Part shown: positions 1-10,354 of the stretch, in pieces
Layout of the letters: each line of letters begins with the position of its first letter
How positions within the stretch are numbered: position 1 is the stretch's first letter
NCBI GenBank assembly: GCA_022779485.1
Contig: JALFTC010000027.1
Span: 22,480-86,479 of the forward strand
Source: Ruminococcus sp.
Lineage (GTDB): Bacteria; Bacillota; Clostridia; Oscillospirales; Acutalibacteraceae
Direction: 5' to 3'
DNA length: 64,000 bases
Made by a program: the position numbers and the translations under genes
Notes under the pieces: generated by a model
Told to the model about the DNA's origin: nothing
Database searches by the model: none
What the model saw: only the letters and a program-made list of their open reading frames with translations

Positions 1-1470
1 CATATGGGATATTTTTTCACTGCTATCCAAATCACAAACATCTGTTACGGAAAATTCCTCAGCCATATCGGTGAGAATATCAGAAAGCCCACCAAACTGA
101 CCTGCAAGTCCGTTGCGTATGGAGGTAATTCTACGCATACTTTCAACGCTCATTAAATATGATTGATAGTACCTGTTAATAGCTGTTGCAAGTTCATTTT
201 TGCGACAGCATTTTTTCACAAACAGAGTGTCAATATCCTCAACTGTAATGTGACTGTGTTTCTTAAGTGTCTCGCTTAATCGGTTAAAGTCATCCTCAGT
301 AACTCCCTTTTCTCTGTCCCAGCAAAACACCCTCATTCCGCAACTACTGCAAACACTGCACCTTGTATTTTCGTAGACAGCGGGAAAGGAATCAACGCTT
401 AGCTCCTTCATTTTCCCCGATACCTTTGAAACACAGGAGGAAACATCCTTTAATGCCTTAGAGGTAAAGTTCAATCGCATAATCACATTTTCTTTGAGAG
501 CCGCACCGCTGTTTACATCATCTGTTGGAGCAAATAAAGCACCTACCAAATTTCCCACACTTTGTGGGATTAGGAGAAATATCCCCGTACCGAAAAGTCC
601 CTCAACTGCCAGTGCAAATACAATTTCCTTGTTTCCGCTGGAAAAGGACATTATCACATCCGACAACAAAAATGCCACCGCAGTACCAACCTTTCCTGTT
701 ACGGAAAACAGCCCTGCCATAAGTCCTCCAAAGCCAAATCCGCCACAGAGAAAGCTGTATGAAAGGGAGCTTAAGGAAAAAATCACTCCTGTCGAAATAC
801 CGCCGATAGCTCCTCCTGTCACACCGCCGTACCTTGCGCACAACAAGACCACAACCACAGCCAACGCCCTGCCAAAGGAAAAGTTCCCGAAACTAAGTCC
901 ACCCAAAGCAAGGAGCAAAATACACCCTGACATCACCATACAGGAAAGCTCCTGCTGATTAAAGGAGGTGAGGTTTCTCCTTGATGAGCAAAGGCAAATT
1001 GTCCTGTCGATAAAGAATGCGGCTGAACCGGAAATAACAGCCTCTACTGTGCAAAGAGCAAAGGAATTTATCCTTGAGGAGTCCGAGAAGAACAGTGCAA
1101 CCCCCGTTGCAAACACAGGCAAGAAAGCTACCATAGAGGGGAAAATAGCACTTTTGCTGATATTTTTAATATCGTTAGCCACAAACCTTATTGCACCAAT
1201 GGCAACCACGATGGCAATATATCGAAAGCTACCCACAGGGGTTAGGACTATGTAGCCCAGCATTGAACCTAAAATTGAGGTTAATATATATCTGTAAGGC
1301 ACAGCCGCCACAAATGCCGCACCAAAGGGAGAAAGCTCCCCAAACATTGCCCCACGGGAGATAAGTGTACCGCAGAAAAAATAAATTATTTGTACTATGA
1401 TACTTCGCCCCGTTGAACTCTTCCTAATTTCCTGCAACCTGCTTATCAATAATTTTTTTACCGCCGTCAT
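1..1470 (-). CDS. spoIIE: Stage II sporulation protein E, N-terminal membrane region (C-terminus truncated by window edge)
   Basis: Reverse-strand open frame from ATG at 1470 (MTAVKKLLISRLQEIRKSSTGRSIIVQIIYFFCGTLISRGAMFGELSPFGAAFVAAVPYRYIL...) running off the left edge; SpoIIE-like multi-TM N-terminus. Missing from the ORF track because it has no stop in the window. Confidence 0.85.
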   Translation of the reverse strand, partial: MTAVKKLLISRLQEIRKSSTGRSIIVQIIYFFCGTLISRGAMFGELSPFGAAFVAAVPYRYILTSILGSMLGYIVLTPVGSFRYIAIVVAIGAIRFVANDIKNISKSAIFPSMVAFLPVFATGVALFFSDSSRINSFALCTVEAVISGSAAFFIDRTICLCSSRRNLTSFNQQELSCMVMSGCILLLALGGLSFGNFSFGRALAVVVVLLCARYGGVTGGAIGGISTGVIFSLSSLSYSFLCGGFGFGGLMAGLFSVTGKVGTAVAFLLSDVIMSFSSGNKEIVFALAVEGLFGTGIFLLIPQSVGNLVGALFAPTDDVNSGAALKENVIMRLNFTSKALKDVSSCVSKVSGKMKELSVDSFPAVYENTRCSVCSSCGMRVFCWDREKGVTEDDFNRLSETLKKHSHITVEDIDTLFVKKCCRKNELATAINRYYQSYLMSVESMRRITSIRNGLAGQFGGLSDILTDMAEEFSVTDVCDLDSSEKISHM

Positions 1471-1665
1471 TTTTACACATCCTGTCTTGTTATTTGTGAT
1501 TTTGAAATCACCTGTTAAATCTATTGATTTGTTCAGTGTTTCCTTTATTATAGACAGAATGTGCCGACCCTTTTGTCACAATGTGAATGTACTTTTTTTG
1601 ATTGTTTTAACTGAGTTTGTAGAATAAAAAAAGAAAGCCCTCCAAGTCGAGAGCTTTCCGCTTTT

Positions 1666-1723
1666 TTACGGAAATAATGACCAAATCAATAACCTTAGTG
1701 TGATTTCTTCAGTGATTCCTTAT
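1666..1723. repeat. Short degenerate copy of the TTAAGGAAACACTGA-type inverted-repeat element
   Basis: Ends TTACGGAAATAATGACCAAATCAA and TGATTTCTTCAGTGATTCCTTAT resemble both termini of the full copies at 12046 and 63377. Confidence 0.45.
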
Positions 1724-1743
1724 ATTTTTATCGGTAGAATTTT

Positions 1744-3360
1744 TTATTTTGCAGAATGTAGCACTATTGTGCTGTATGCAGGCATAGAAAGTAAATCATT
1801 TTCAATAGTAATTTTTCCTGACTTTGCTGTGAGCATACCGGAAATCATATAGTCTGACATCAAATCCTCTGTGATTTCAAAGGACTGTTTTTCTTCACCG
1901 GTATTGTGAAGGACAAGATATTTGTCGTTTTTGTATGTGATGTAATATCCTCCAACACCGTCACCGCCGTCAAAGCTGTCAGGCAATTCAGAGATTTCGC
2001 CCCTTGCAAGTCCGGGCTGAGTGTTGCGTATTTTCAGGCACTGTTTGTAGAAGTTAAGCAGACTTTCTTCATTTTCCTGCTGTTGCTTAACACCGCCACC
2101 GTCTGTGTAATCGGTAACATAATCTATTCCGCAGGCTGTTACATCAGGAAGATTGTCGCTGTCCCAAATCATTGCTGTTCTCTTTGCAGGGTCGTTGCCC
2201 TCGTCATAGGTTTCCATTCCCAGCTCTTCTCCGTAGTAGGTGAAGGTGTTGCCGGGAGCCATCAAATAAAGGGCAGCAGCCATTTTCTTCAGATAAAGCT
2301 CTTCAATTATATCGGCCCAACGGTTCATATCGTGGTTAGTTAGGAAGTAACAGTTGATAGCGTCTTTGTTTGCCTCTTTTGTAGTCTTTTCGTAATTTAT
2401 AAGTGTGTCAGTCATATCCATAATTGCGCCAAGACGGGCTGCGCAAAGGAATTTACCTGAAGTATCTGCAAATGGGAAAGCAAACAAGCTGTCAATCCCG
2501 GAGCTGTACATTTTGGAAATCTCGCTCATATCTGTTGACCAGTCCTCGCCAACCATATACACATCCTCTTTGACTTCCTTGCAGGTGTCGTAAAACCACT
2601 TTAGCACCTCTGAGCTTCTTTCAGCATCCTCATAGTACAAATATCTAACTGCATCAAGTCTGAAACCGGCAATGCCCCTGTCAAGCCAGAATTTTGCAGC
2701 CTTTGCAATTTCGTCCTTTGTACCCTGATAGTCGTAGTTCCACTCAGGCATAGTGTCGCTGAAATTACTCTCGTAAAGGATATTGTTGTCGTTGGGGTCA
2801 AGGTTGTATCCAAGAGGATAATCACCGTTATTTTTTATAATATTGAAGTATTTTGCATATCCGTCAAAATTGCCCTTTTCAGCCTGGGCAAGTGCTTTCT
2901 TGAACCAAGGATGCTCATTGGAGCAGTGGTTAGGAACAAAGTCAATAATAACATCAATTCCCCTCTTGTCGCACTCCGCAATAAGCTGGTCAAAGTCGTC
3001 AAGAGTACCGAACTGAGGGTCAATGTTGTAGTAATCCTTAACATCATACTTGTGGTAGGATGGAGATGGCATCATAGGGCTGAGCCAAATGCCTGTAAAT
3101 CCCAAGTCATCATCAGTGCTGTCGTCACCGTCATTGATGTAGTCAAGCTTGCTGATAATTCCCTGAATATCGCCAATCTTATCGTTGTTGGAATCACAGA
3201 AAGAACCAATCCAAATCTGATAGTAGCTGTTGTACTTATCATCAGGAATATTTACCTTGGCATTCTCAATCAAATCCTCTGTTGATTTACTGCATCCGGT
3301 ACAAAATATTGTTGTAGCAGCAATAGCACATACCATTAAAATTGCAAATAACTTTTTCAT
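1744..3360 (-). CDS. GH13 alpha-amylase family glycoside hydrolase, lipoprotein
   Basis: Lipobox TIFCTGC; GH13 motifs DFVPNHCS, GFRLDAVRYL, GEDW, FLTNHDMNR. Confidence 0.93.
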   Translation of the reverse strand: MKKLFAILMVCAIAATTIFCTGCSKSTEDLIENAKVNIPDDKYNSYYQIWIGSFCDSNNDKIGDIQGIISKLDYINDGDDSTDDDLGFTGIWLSPMMPSPSYHKYDVKDYYNIDPQFGTLDDFDQLIAECDKRGIDVIIDFVPNHCSNEHPWFKKALAQAEKGNFDGYAKYFNIIKNNGDYPLGYNLDPNDNNILYESNFSDTMPEWNYDYQGTKDEIAKAAKFWLDRGIAGFRLDAVRYLYYEDAERSSEVLKWFYDTCKEVKEDVYMVGEDWSTDMSEISKMYSSGIDSLFAFPFADTSGKFLCAARLGAIMDMTDTLINYEKTTKEANKDAINCYFLTNHDMNRWADIIEELYLKKMAAALYLMAPGNTFTYYGEELGMETYDEGNDPAKRTAMIWDSDNLPDVTACGIDYVTDYTDGGGVKQQQENEESLLNFYKQCLKIRNTQPGLARGEISELPDSFDGGDGVGGYYITYKNDKYLVLHNTGEEKQSFEITEDLMSDYMISGMLTAKSGKITIENDLLSMPAYSTIVLHSAK

Positions 3361-3399
3361 AACTTGTACTCCTCTTGATTATTTGTTGAGTCGTATCAT

Positions 3400-3422
3400 A
3401 TTTTATCATTATATGATAAAAT
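3400..3422. promoter_or_regulatory. Perfect 10-3-10 palindrome upstream of the GH13 gene (putative operator)
   Basis: ATTTTATCAT-tat-ATGATAAAAT about 40 bp before the start codon. Confidence 0.55.
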
Positions 3423-3447
3423 GTTCAATAGGTTAAAAGAAGTTTTA

Positions 3448-3469
3448 TTAAGGAAACAATGATTAAATC
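3448..3469. repeat. Solo terminus of the TTAAGGAAACACTGATTAAATC element
   Basis: TTAAGGAAACAATGATTAAATC, one mismatch to the consensus end. Confidence 0.45.
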
Positions 3470-3505
3470 CAATAAAGTTTTTCACTATAATAAATTAATA
3501 GCAAA

Positions 3506-3531
3506 AGCTCCACAGGTTACCCTGTGGAGCT
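3506..3531 (-). terminator. Terminator after malG-like gene
   Basis: AGCTCCACAGG-gtaa-CCTGTGGAGCT followed by TTTT on the minus strand. Confidence 0.7.
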
Positions 3532-3547
3532 GAAAACTGCGTTAATA

Positions 3548-4402
3548 TTAACCCTTAACACCGCCGGCTGTAACACCTTCAACATAATAGTTCTGCATCT
3601 TGAGGAACAATAATGTGATAGGTATAGCAACAACAGTAGAACCTGCAAGGAATCGTGTGAAGTACTTGGAAATGTACTGCTGACTTACCATCAACTGAAG
3701 ACCAACAGATACCGTGTAGTTATCACGAGCATCACCCATAATAATTCTTACAAGGATAAAGTCTGTCCATGGTCCGATAAAGGATGTAAGTACAGTGTAA
3801 ACAACGATTGGCTTTGACATTGGAAGAATAATCTTCCAGAATATCTGGTTCTTTGTAGCACCGTCGATTGTAGCTGCCTCGTCAAGAGCCCTTGGGATTG
3901 TATCGAAGAAGCCTTTACTAATCTGGAAACCGATACCTGCACCTGCTGAATAACAGATAACAAGAGCAGGAAGAGTCTGTGTAAGACCCATTGCCTTTAA
4001 CAGATAGTAAATAGCAATCATTGTCATAAATCCCGGGAACATACCGATAATCATACCGATGTTGATAAGAGGCTTTCTTGCCTTAAATCTCAGTCGGCTG
4101 AATGAGTAGGAAACCATTAACACTGACAATGTTGAAATTACGCAAGAGAAACAAGCAACAACAAATGTGTTAAGGAACCATCTTGGGAAGTTCAAAAGTG
4201 ATGTATCAGTAAACAGTTCAATATAGTTCTTGAAAGAAAATGTTTCAGGCATCAAATAAGGAACAGCTGAACCACCCTCTGCACGGAGTGAATGGAGCAC
4301 CATCCAAACAAGTGGTGAAATCCAAATCAAACCCATGATTGCAAGGATAGCATAAACGAGGGCATTTGATAAATTTCTTCTTAATTTATAGCTTTTTATC
4401 AT
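3548..4402 (-). CDS. malG: Maltose/maltodextrin-type ABC transporter permease (MalG-like)
   Basis: MalG-type permease with EAATIDGATKNQIFWKIILPMSKP (EAA loop); ATG overlaps the malF stop (ATGA). Confidence 0.88.
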   Translation of the reverse strand: MIKSYKLRRNLSNALVYAILAIMGLIWISPLVWMVLHSLRAEGGSAVPYLMPETFSFKNYIELFTDTSLLNFPRWFLNTFVVACFSCVISTLSVLMVSYSFSRLRFKARKPLINIGMIIGMFPGFMTMIAIYYLLKAMGLTQTLPALVICYSAGAGIGFQISKGFFDTIPRALDEAATIDGATKNQIFWKIILPMSKPIVVYTVLTSFIGPWTDFILVRIIMGDARDNYTVSVGLQLMVSQQYISKYFTRFLAGSTVVAIPITLLFLKMQNYYVEGVTAGGVKG

Positions 4403-5892
4403 GAGAATGCCTCCTCGTCCTTTGCAGATTTTGTAAGGTTGAATGTAATAAGTGACAAGGATGCACAAACTATAAATACGAGAATACCGATAGCGGCAGC
4501 GTAGTTGTAGTCTTGTGAATTCATTGTTAACTTAAACAACCAAGTAACAAGCAAGTCGGTGTAACCCGCCTGATACAACGATTCATGGGTCGGTGAACCG
4601 TTGGTCAACAGATAGATAACATTAAAGTTATTGATGTTGTTGATAAATGTTGTGATCAGGTATGGTGTTGTAACGAAGAGCATATATGGGAGAGTAATCT
4701 TCATAAAGCTCTTGAATGGACCTGCACCGTCTATTGTAGCCGATTCATAAAGGTCGGCAGGGATATTCATAAGAATACCTGATGTAATAAGAATGGTATA
4801 CGGAATACCAACCCACAGGTTGATTACAATAACAGTAATTCTTGCCGTCAATGCCGAGCTGTTAATAAAGTCTATCTGCTGGAAACCGAGGTTTTGAAGC
4901 AGAACATTAATGGCACCTGTGTTAAGCTGAAGCATCTGGTTCATAACAAGAAGTGTAACGAACTGAGGAACAGCGATTGTGATAACAAAAAGTGTTCTCC
5001 AAAGAGCTTTAAGCTTAATGCCCTTTTTGTTAATCATCAGGGCAACAATCATACCCATAATGTAGTTAAGGAATGTTGCAAATACAGCCCAAATAATTGT
5101 CCATTCTGTAAGTACGAGGAATGTGTGTCCCATACTTGCTCCGCCCTTTGAGCTGAAAACTTCGCCAAAGGTCTGAAGTCCTGTCCAATGGAACAAACTG
5201 TTCGGAGGCAGATTTGGCGGACGATAGTTTGTAAAAGCAATCAGTATCATAAAGATGAGCGGCAAAATTGTGAAGATACCAATAAGAAGTGTTGGAATTG
5301 TAAGAAGTGTAATGTGGAACTTCTCGTCCAAATATTCTTTTATCTCTTCCTTAAAGGTAGGGATGTGCTTGCCCTCTCTCTTTAACTGGCAAACCTTGTA
5401 GGCTGATTTTGTGTTGATAATATAGAATGTTAGGAAAATAACTGTTACTACGATAGTAACAACACCATAAAGGAGGATAAGCATTGAGTTATCGCCGTCA
5501 ACATGAGTTGGAATACCGTTAACCCATTCGAATCCGCCGTGTTCTGTACCCAAAGTTCCAAACTTTGCAATATAGGTTATTCCAAAGAAAATTAGGAATG
5601 CAGCATATGCTGCCTCGATTAGTAAGAACAGCAAACCTTTTATGTATTGACCCTTGCTAAAGTTACCTGTACCCATAATGAGGTAAGATACCTTGGTTGC
5701 CCAGTCGCCTTTTGCAAATCTTTTACCGTAGTTTGCAAAGCTGTGTGCAATACCAAGGATAAGCATCTTGAAAAATCTACCAATCATACAGAAGAACTTT
5801 ACTATGTTCTTTGGCAGATTCACAAAGAAATTCTTAATCTTGTAACCGGCTCTTTGAAAAGGATTTAGCTGTACATAATCAATATATTTCAT
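4399..5892 (-). CDS. malF: Maltose/maltodextrin-type ABC transporter permease (MalF-like)
   Basis: Multi-TM permease with ESATIDGAGPFKSFMKITLPYM EAA loop. Confidence 0.88.
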   Translation of the reverse strand: MKYIDYVQLNPFQRAGYKIKNFFVNLPKNIVKFFCMIGRFFKMLILGIAHSFANYGKRFAKGDWATKVSYLIMGTGNFSKGQYIKGLLFLLIEAAYAAFLIFFGITYIAKFGTLGTEHGGFEWVNGIPTHVDGDNSMLILLYGVVTIVVTVIFLTFYIINTKSAYKVCQLKREGKHIPTFKEEIKEYLDEKFHITLLTIPTLLIGIFTILPLIFMILIAFTNYRPPNLPPNSLFHWTGLQTFGEVFSSKGGASMGHTFLVLTEWTIIWAVFATFLNYIMGMIVALMINKKGIKLKALWRTLFVITIAVPQFVTLLVMNQMLQLNTGAINVLLQNLGFQQIDFINSSALTARITVIVINLWVGIPYTILITSGILMNIPADLYESATIDGAGPFKSFMKITLPYMLFVTTPYLITTFINNINNFNVIYLLTNGSPTHESLYQAGYTDLLVTWLFKLTMNSQDYNYAAAIGILVFIVCASLSLITFNLTKSAKDEEAFS

Positions 5893-5998
5893 TTATTCAC
5901 TCTCCTTTTATGCCGATAGAAGCACTTAGTGTAATACCGGAGACGACTAAGCCGTCCCCGGCAAAATACTATTAATTATCTAAGTTAGCAGCTAAATC

Positions 5999-7267
5999 TT
6001 AACCGTTGATATTAGCAACTGTCTTTTCAAGCAATGTCTTGAGGGATGCTTCGTCTGTCTTAGCACCGTCCTTGTAGAGCTGTGTGCCAAGGTTAGCCAT
6101 TGGATCCCAGAATGCCTGGAGGATGTTAGCCTGAACAACGAATGTCTTAGCCTCGTCCAGCATAGCCTGTGTACCGGCACTCTCTGTTACCTTAACATCC
6201 TTGTGAGTTGGAGTCCAGCCAAGCTCGTCAAAACGCTGCTTCTGGCACTCTGCATCTGTGATATAGCTTGCAAATGCCATAGATGCGTTCTTATACTTAG
6301 TCTGAGCATTAACACCGATATACTTGTAACCGATCATTCCGATGATGTCCTTGTCTTCGCCGTTAATGTTGATTGTAGGAAGCTTTACAACGCCGTAATC
6401 GTCGCCGAGAGCCTCAGCGTCAAGAGCAGCATTCCAAGTACCGTCGATACCTGCAGCACATGTTCTGTCCTTAAGGAGGAAGCCTGCTGAAATCTTATCA
6501 ACTGATGCAGCGGAGAATGTACCCTTATACTTCTTGAAGAGGTCTGCAAATGCTTTCATAGAAGCAACAACATCGTCTTCATTGTAGTTATTGAATTTCT
6601 GTGTGTCCTGAGCTTCACCTTCAAGGCCGTCTAACTCCATACCGCCTGTGAATGTGAACATACATGAGTAGTAACCGTTACCGGCGTCCATAATGAACTG
6701 GCGGCCTGCTTTCTTACAAGCCTCGAGAACGCCCTCAAGTGACTTAGCGTCTTCGTCAGAAACTACTGACTTATCGTAAACGAGGTAGTAGCCGTTGTCT
6801 GTTTCAGGGAAAGCGTAAAGAACTTCTGTTCCCTCGTAGTCACTCTTAACTGTTTCAACAGCAGCCTCTGTGTGGTTTGCCTTAATATCCTCTTCATACT
6901 GCTTGTAAACAGGGAGAAGAGCCTTAGCAAGTGTTAGCTTTAAAATCTGGTCTGATGCAAATGCAAATACATCGGCAGCAGCAGATGCGTCGTTAAGGAG
7001 CTGTGTACCGGCGTCATTTTCTTCCTGTGCTACAACTTCAATCTTAACATTTTTGTCTTTGTGCTCGTCTTCAAAAGCCTTTGCCTGTCTCTTGAGGAGA
7101 TCCAAGGATGCAGCAGGTCCCCAAACCTTAAGCTTTGCATTCTTTTCAACCTCTACTGTTGCAGTGTTGTCAGAACCTTCTGTGTCGGTGCCTTTGTCGC
7201 AACCAACGAATACTACTGCCATAAGGGCAATAGCGAGAACTAATGATAAAATTCTCTTGATTTTCAT
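5999..7267 (-). CDS. malE: Extracellular solute-binding lipoprotein (maltodextrin-binding, MalE-like)
   Basis: Lipobox VFVGC; SBP family 1 features; first gene of the permease cluster. Confidence 0.85.
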   Translation of the reverse strand: MKIKRILSLVLAIALMAVVFVGCDKGTDTEGSDNTATVEVEKNAKLKVWGPAASLDLLKRQAKAFEDEHKDKNVKIEVVAQEENDAGTQLLNDASAAADVFAFASDQILKLTLAKALLPVYKQYEEDIKANHTEAAVETVKSDYEGTEVLYAFPETDNGYYLVYDKSVVSDEDAKSLEGVLEACKKAGRQFIMDAGNGYYSCMFTFTGGMELDGLEGEAQDTQKFNNYNEDDVVASMKAFADLFKKYKGTFSAASVDKISAGFLLKDRTCAAGIDGTWNAALDAEALGDDYGVVKLPTININGEDKDIIGMIGYKYIGVNAQTKYKNASMAFASYITDAECQKQRFDELGWTPTHKDVKVTESAGTQAMLDEAKTFVVQANILQAFWDPMANLGTQLYKDGAKTDEASLKTLLEKTVANING

Positions 7268-7402
7268 TTTTAAATCCTTCCTTCATAAAGAATAAATAAT
7301 TTTCGTGTCGGTTGTGAAAATCCCCTCAGGACAGGACAGTCACACACCTTATCACTATGGTAATTGTAACACGAAACACGGGTTGATTTCAACTCCCTTT
7401 GT

Positions 7403-7427
7403 ACTTTTTATCTAAAACGATAAAAGT
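7403..7427. promoter_or_regulatory. Imperfect palindrome upstream of malE-like gene (putative operator)
   Basis: ACTTTTTATC-taaaac-GATAAAAGT, sharing TTTTATC...GATAAAA with the palindrome at 3400. Confidence 0.45.
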
Positions 7428-7782
7428 AAACTTTGTTTTTGTGCAAAACAACAACAAAAAATTTATTAATTATGATTTTTGTACAAACCGCACCTAAAAT
7501 TATTGTATATTTTGCTCATAGACCTTTTGTGCAATTTGTCAAAGGGGTTTTCCCAAATTTGAAAAATCCGTGTACACAATTTGTTCAAAAACTCTTTTTG
7601 CCGTTGAATTGGTGTATTTTTCCTATTTTATAGTGTAAAATAACCAAAACAGATATTTTATCCTTTTTACATACCTGTTTACACAGTCTTTATTCTTAAA
7701 CTTTTCAGTCTGTTTATACTTTATTTAAATCTTAATTGACAAACCCTTTTAAAAGTTGTAAATTTAGCATATACATAATAGG

Positions 7783-7921
7783 GATTGATTAGTAAATGAC
7801 GAAACACCCAAAGAAGCGGATATTTTTCCGAAATACGCCAGTATTCCATCGAAAAAATGCCCTGTCTTGCGAAAAAATCTTTCGCTTTTTGTGCATTCCG
7901 CTATTTATTAAACAATCCCAA
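7783..7921. repeat. Second MITE-like inverted-repeat element upstream of the murE-like gene
   Basis: GGGATTGATTAGTAAAT...GCGGA at the left and TCCGC...TATTTATTAAACAATCCC at the right form terminal inverted repeats; the interior contains AATACGCCAGTATTCC, also found in the copy at 63377. Confidence 0.5.
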
Positions 7922-7963
7922 CAAAAAATATATTCGGAAGATTTTTCCCGAGAAAGGGGTATA

Positions 7964-9431
7964 TATGCTACTATCTAATCTGCTTAAGAATGTTAATTTT
8001 AACATTATTAAAGGAAATATTGATACTGAAATCACAGACATTATTTACGACAGCCGAAAGGTTACACAGGGAACAGCATTTGTTGCACTAAAGGGCTACA
8101 ATGTTGACGGACACAAATTTATCCCACAGGCTATAAGTCAGGGTGCATCAGCCGTTGTTGTTTCCGACGATTTTGACACTCCTCAGGATATTACAGTAAT
8201 CAAGGTGGATGACACACGAAAAGCCCTTGCCTATATGAGTGCAATGCTGTTTGGCGAGCCGGCAAAGGAGCTGACAACCATTGCCCTGACCGGTACAAAG
8301 GGCAAAACAACCACAGTTGCAATGCTAAAAAGCATACTTAACGCAGAGGGCATTTCCGTTGGCACAATAGGCACCTTGGGAATTATTATCGGGGACAAAA
8401 TTTACAAAACCAACAACACAACTCCCGAATCCTACGAAATACAAAAGGCTATGAGGAAAATGGCGGATAAAGGCTGTAAGGCTATGATTATTGAGGCGTC
8501 TTCCCTTGGTCTGAAGTGGCACAGAACCGACGCAATAGACTTTGACTACGGTGTTTTCACAAACTTCAGCCACGACCATATCGGCGACAGCGAACACAAG
8601 GATTTACAGGAATACCTTGACTGCAAAGCACTACTCTTTAAGCAGTGCAAAAACGGAATTTTCAACATAGACGACAATGTGTATGAGGAAATAACAGCAA
8701 ACGCAACCTGCACCAAAACCACATATGGATTTAGCGACAAGGCAGACATAACCGCCTACGGCGACAAGCTGATTTCCAGACCGGGATATATCGGTGTGCA
8801 TTTCTCCACAAATGGGTTAAAGACAATGGATGTTGATGTTGACATTCCGGGAAAATTCTCTGTTTACAACGCCCTTGCCGCAATGACCACAGCCATAAAA
8901 ATGGGAATTTCAGAGGAGGCTATCCTAAAGGGTCTTGACACCGTAACGGTAAAGGGCAGAGTTGAGGCTGTTCCTGTTCCCGGCGACTACACCTTGCTTA
9001 TTGACTACGCCCACAACGCACTTTCTATGGAAAACATCCTTGAAACTCTCAGGGAGTACAATCCAAACAGGCTTATCGTCCTCTTTGGTGCCGGCGGAAA
9101 CAGACCAAAGGTGAGAAGATACGAAATGGGCGAAACTGCGGGACGACTTGCCGACCTGTCCGTCTTAACAGAGGACAACAGCCGTGACGAGGATGTTATG
9201 GACATTATTAACGACATCATAGAGGGCGGAATTAAAAAGACAGAGGGAAAATATGTTGTAGTACCGAAAAGACAGGACGCAATTCGCTACTGTATGGAAA
9301 ATGCCGAAAAGGGAGATATTATAGTACTTGCCGGCAAGGGACACGAGGATTACCTTGAAATCAAAGGTGTAAAATACCACCTTGACGAACGAGAGGTTAT
9401 AGCCGACATTATTGCCGATATGAAGAAATAA
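7964..9431 (+). CDS. MurE-family UDP-N-acetylmuramyl peptide ligase (divergent)
   Basis: Mur ligase P-loop GTKGKTTT, NTTPE, FTNFSHDHIGDSEH, DYAHN, GAGGNRPKVRR, TEDNSRDED. Start placed at the ATG after GAAAGGGG; the longer ORF-track start runs through the repeat. Confidence 0.85.
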
Positions 9432-9459
9432 TTTTTATAAAACCGCATTTCAAAAAATA

Positions 9460-9500
9460 AAACTGCACTGAAAAGGAAAACCCAAACAGTGCAGTTTTTT
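9460..9500. terminator. Bidirectional terminator between murE-like and HAD genes
   Basis: AAAACTGCACTG...CAGTGCAGTTTTTT. Confidence 0.7.
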
Positions 9501-9521
9501 GCGTACTAAAAAGTAAAAAAC

Positions 9522-10253
9522 TTACTTCACAATCATCTCTTTAATTTTGTAAACATCTCCGTCCATAATGCACCACTTGGTGTTCATTTTTCCCTTGATT
9601 TCAGGGCTTATGGACTGGTGGATGTACAGGCTTTTCATTCCTGCTCTTTTACTGCCGTTAATGTCAGCCTTGTAGTCGTTGCCAATCATTACGCACTCTT
9701 TTTTGTCAAGGGAAAACTCCTCCACAAGACCGTTGTAGAAGTAGGGACTTGGCTTGCATACCTCTCTGTCGGAGCTGATGAAAATTCCGTCAAAATAAGG
9801 AGTTAAGCCCAGCATATTAAGCTCGTTCATTGTAAAGCTCCTTTGAGCGTTTGAAAGAAGATAGATTTTCTTTCCCTTTGCCTTTAGGGTGTCAAGCAAA
9901 TCAATAACACCGTCATAAAGCCTTATGTACTTTGTTGAGTAACAGCGGAACATTGCGCAGATGTCAAGAATCTCTTTATCTGTCACCTCAACACCCTTGT
10001 TTTCAAAGAGTGTCTTAAACACCTTTTCCACCTTAATGTCAACATCGTTTTTGTACTCAGGATGAGCCTTTTTGATTTCAGCCTTTTCCTTTTTGCACAA
10101 TTTGTAGTACTCCTTGTGGAAGTCCTTACCGCTGTAAGAGGCACCCTTGTAGCTGTAATAAAGTGCCATTTTCTCCCACAAATCATCACTCCACTCGTCA
10201 GTATTAATGTCAATAAGTGTTCCGTATAAATCAAAAATATAGTTTTTAAACAT
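9522..10253 (-). CDS. HAD-superfamily hydrolase (YjjG-like)
   Basis: MFKNYIFDLYGTLIDI, LLSNAQ, CVMIGNDYKADINGSKRAG. Confidence 0.88.
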   Translation of the reverse strand: MFKNYIFDLYGTLIDINTDEWSDDLWEKMALYYSYKGASYSGKDFHKEYYKLCKKEKAEIKKAHPEYKNDVDIKVEKVFKTLFENKGVEVTDKEILDICAMFRCYSTKYIRLYDGVIDLLDTLKAKGKKIYLLSNAQRSFTMNELNMLGLTPYFDGIFISSDREVCKPSPYFYNGLVEEFSLDKKECVMIGNDYKADINGSKRAGMKSLYIHQSISPEIKGKMNTKWCIMDGDVYKIKEMIVK

Positions 10254-10354
10254 AGTATCACCCAACTAAACCTTAACATATCGGATATATCTTTGCAACA
10301 TTTATTTTTATGTGATATACTTAAAGTCAAGTAATACAAAAGGCGGTTGTTATT

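Noticed and set aside
494-1255. Forward ORFs of 154, 65 and 95 aa
   Set aside because: Antisense shadows of spoIIE on the minus strand.
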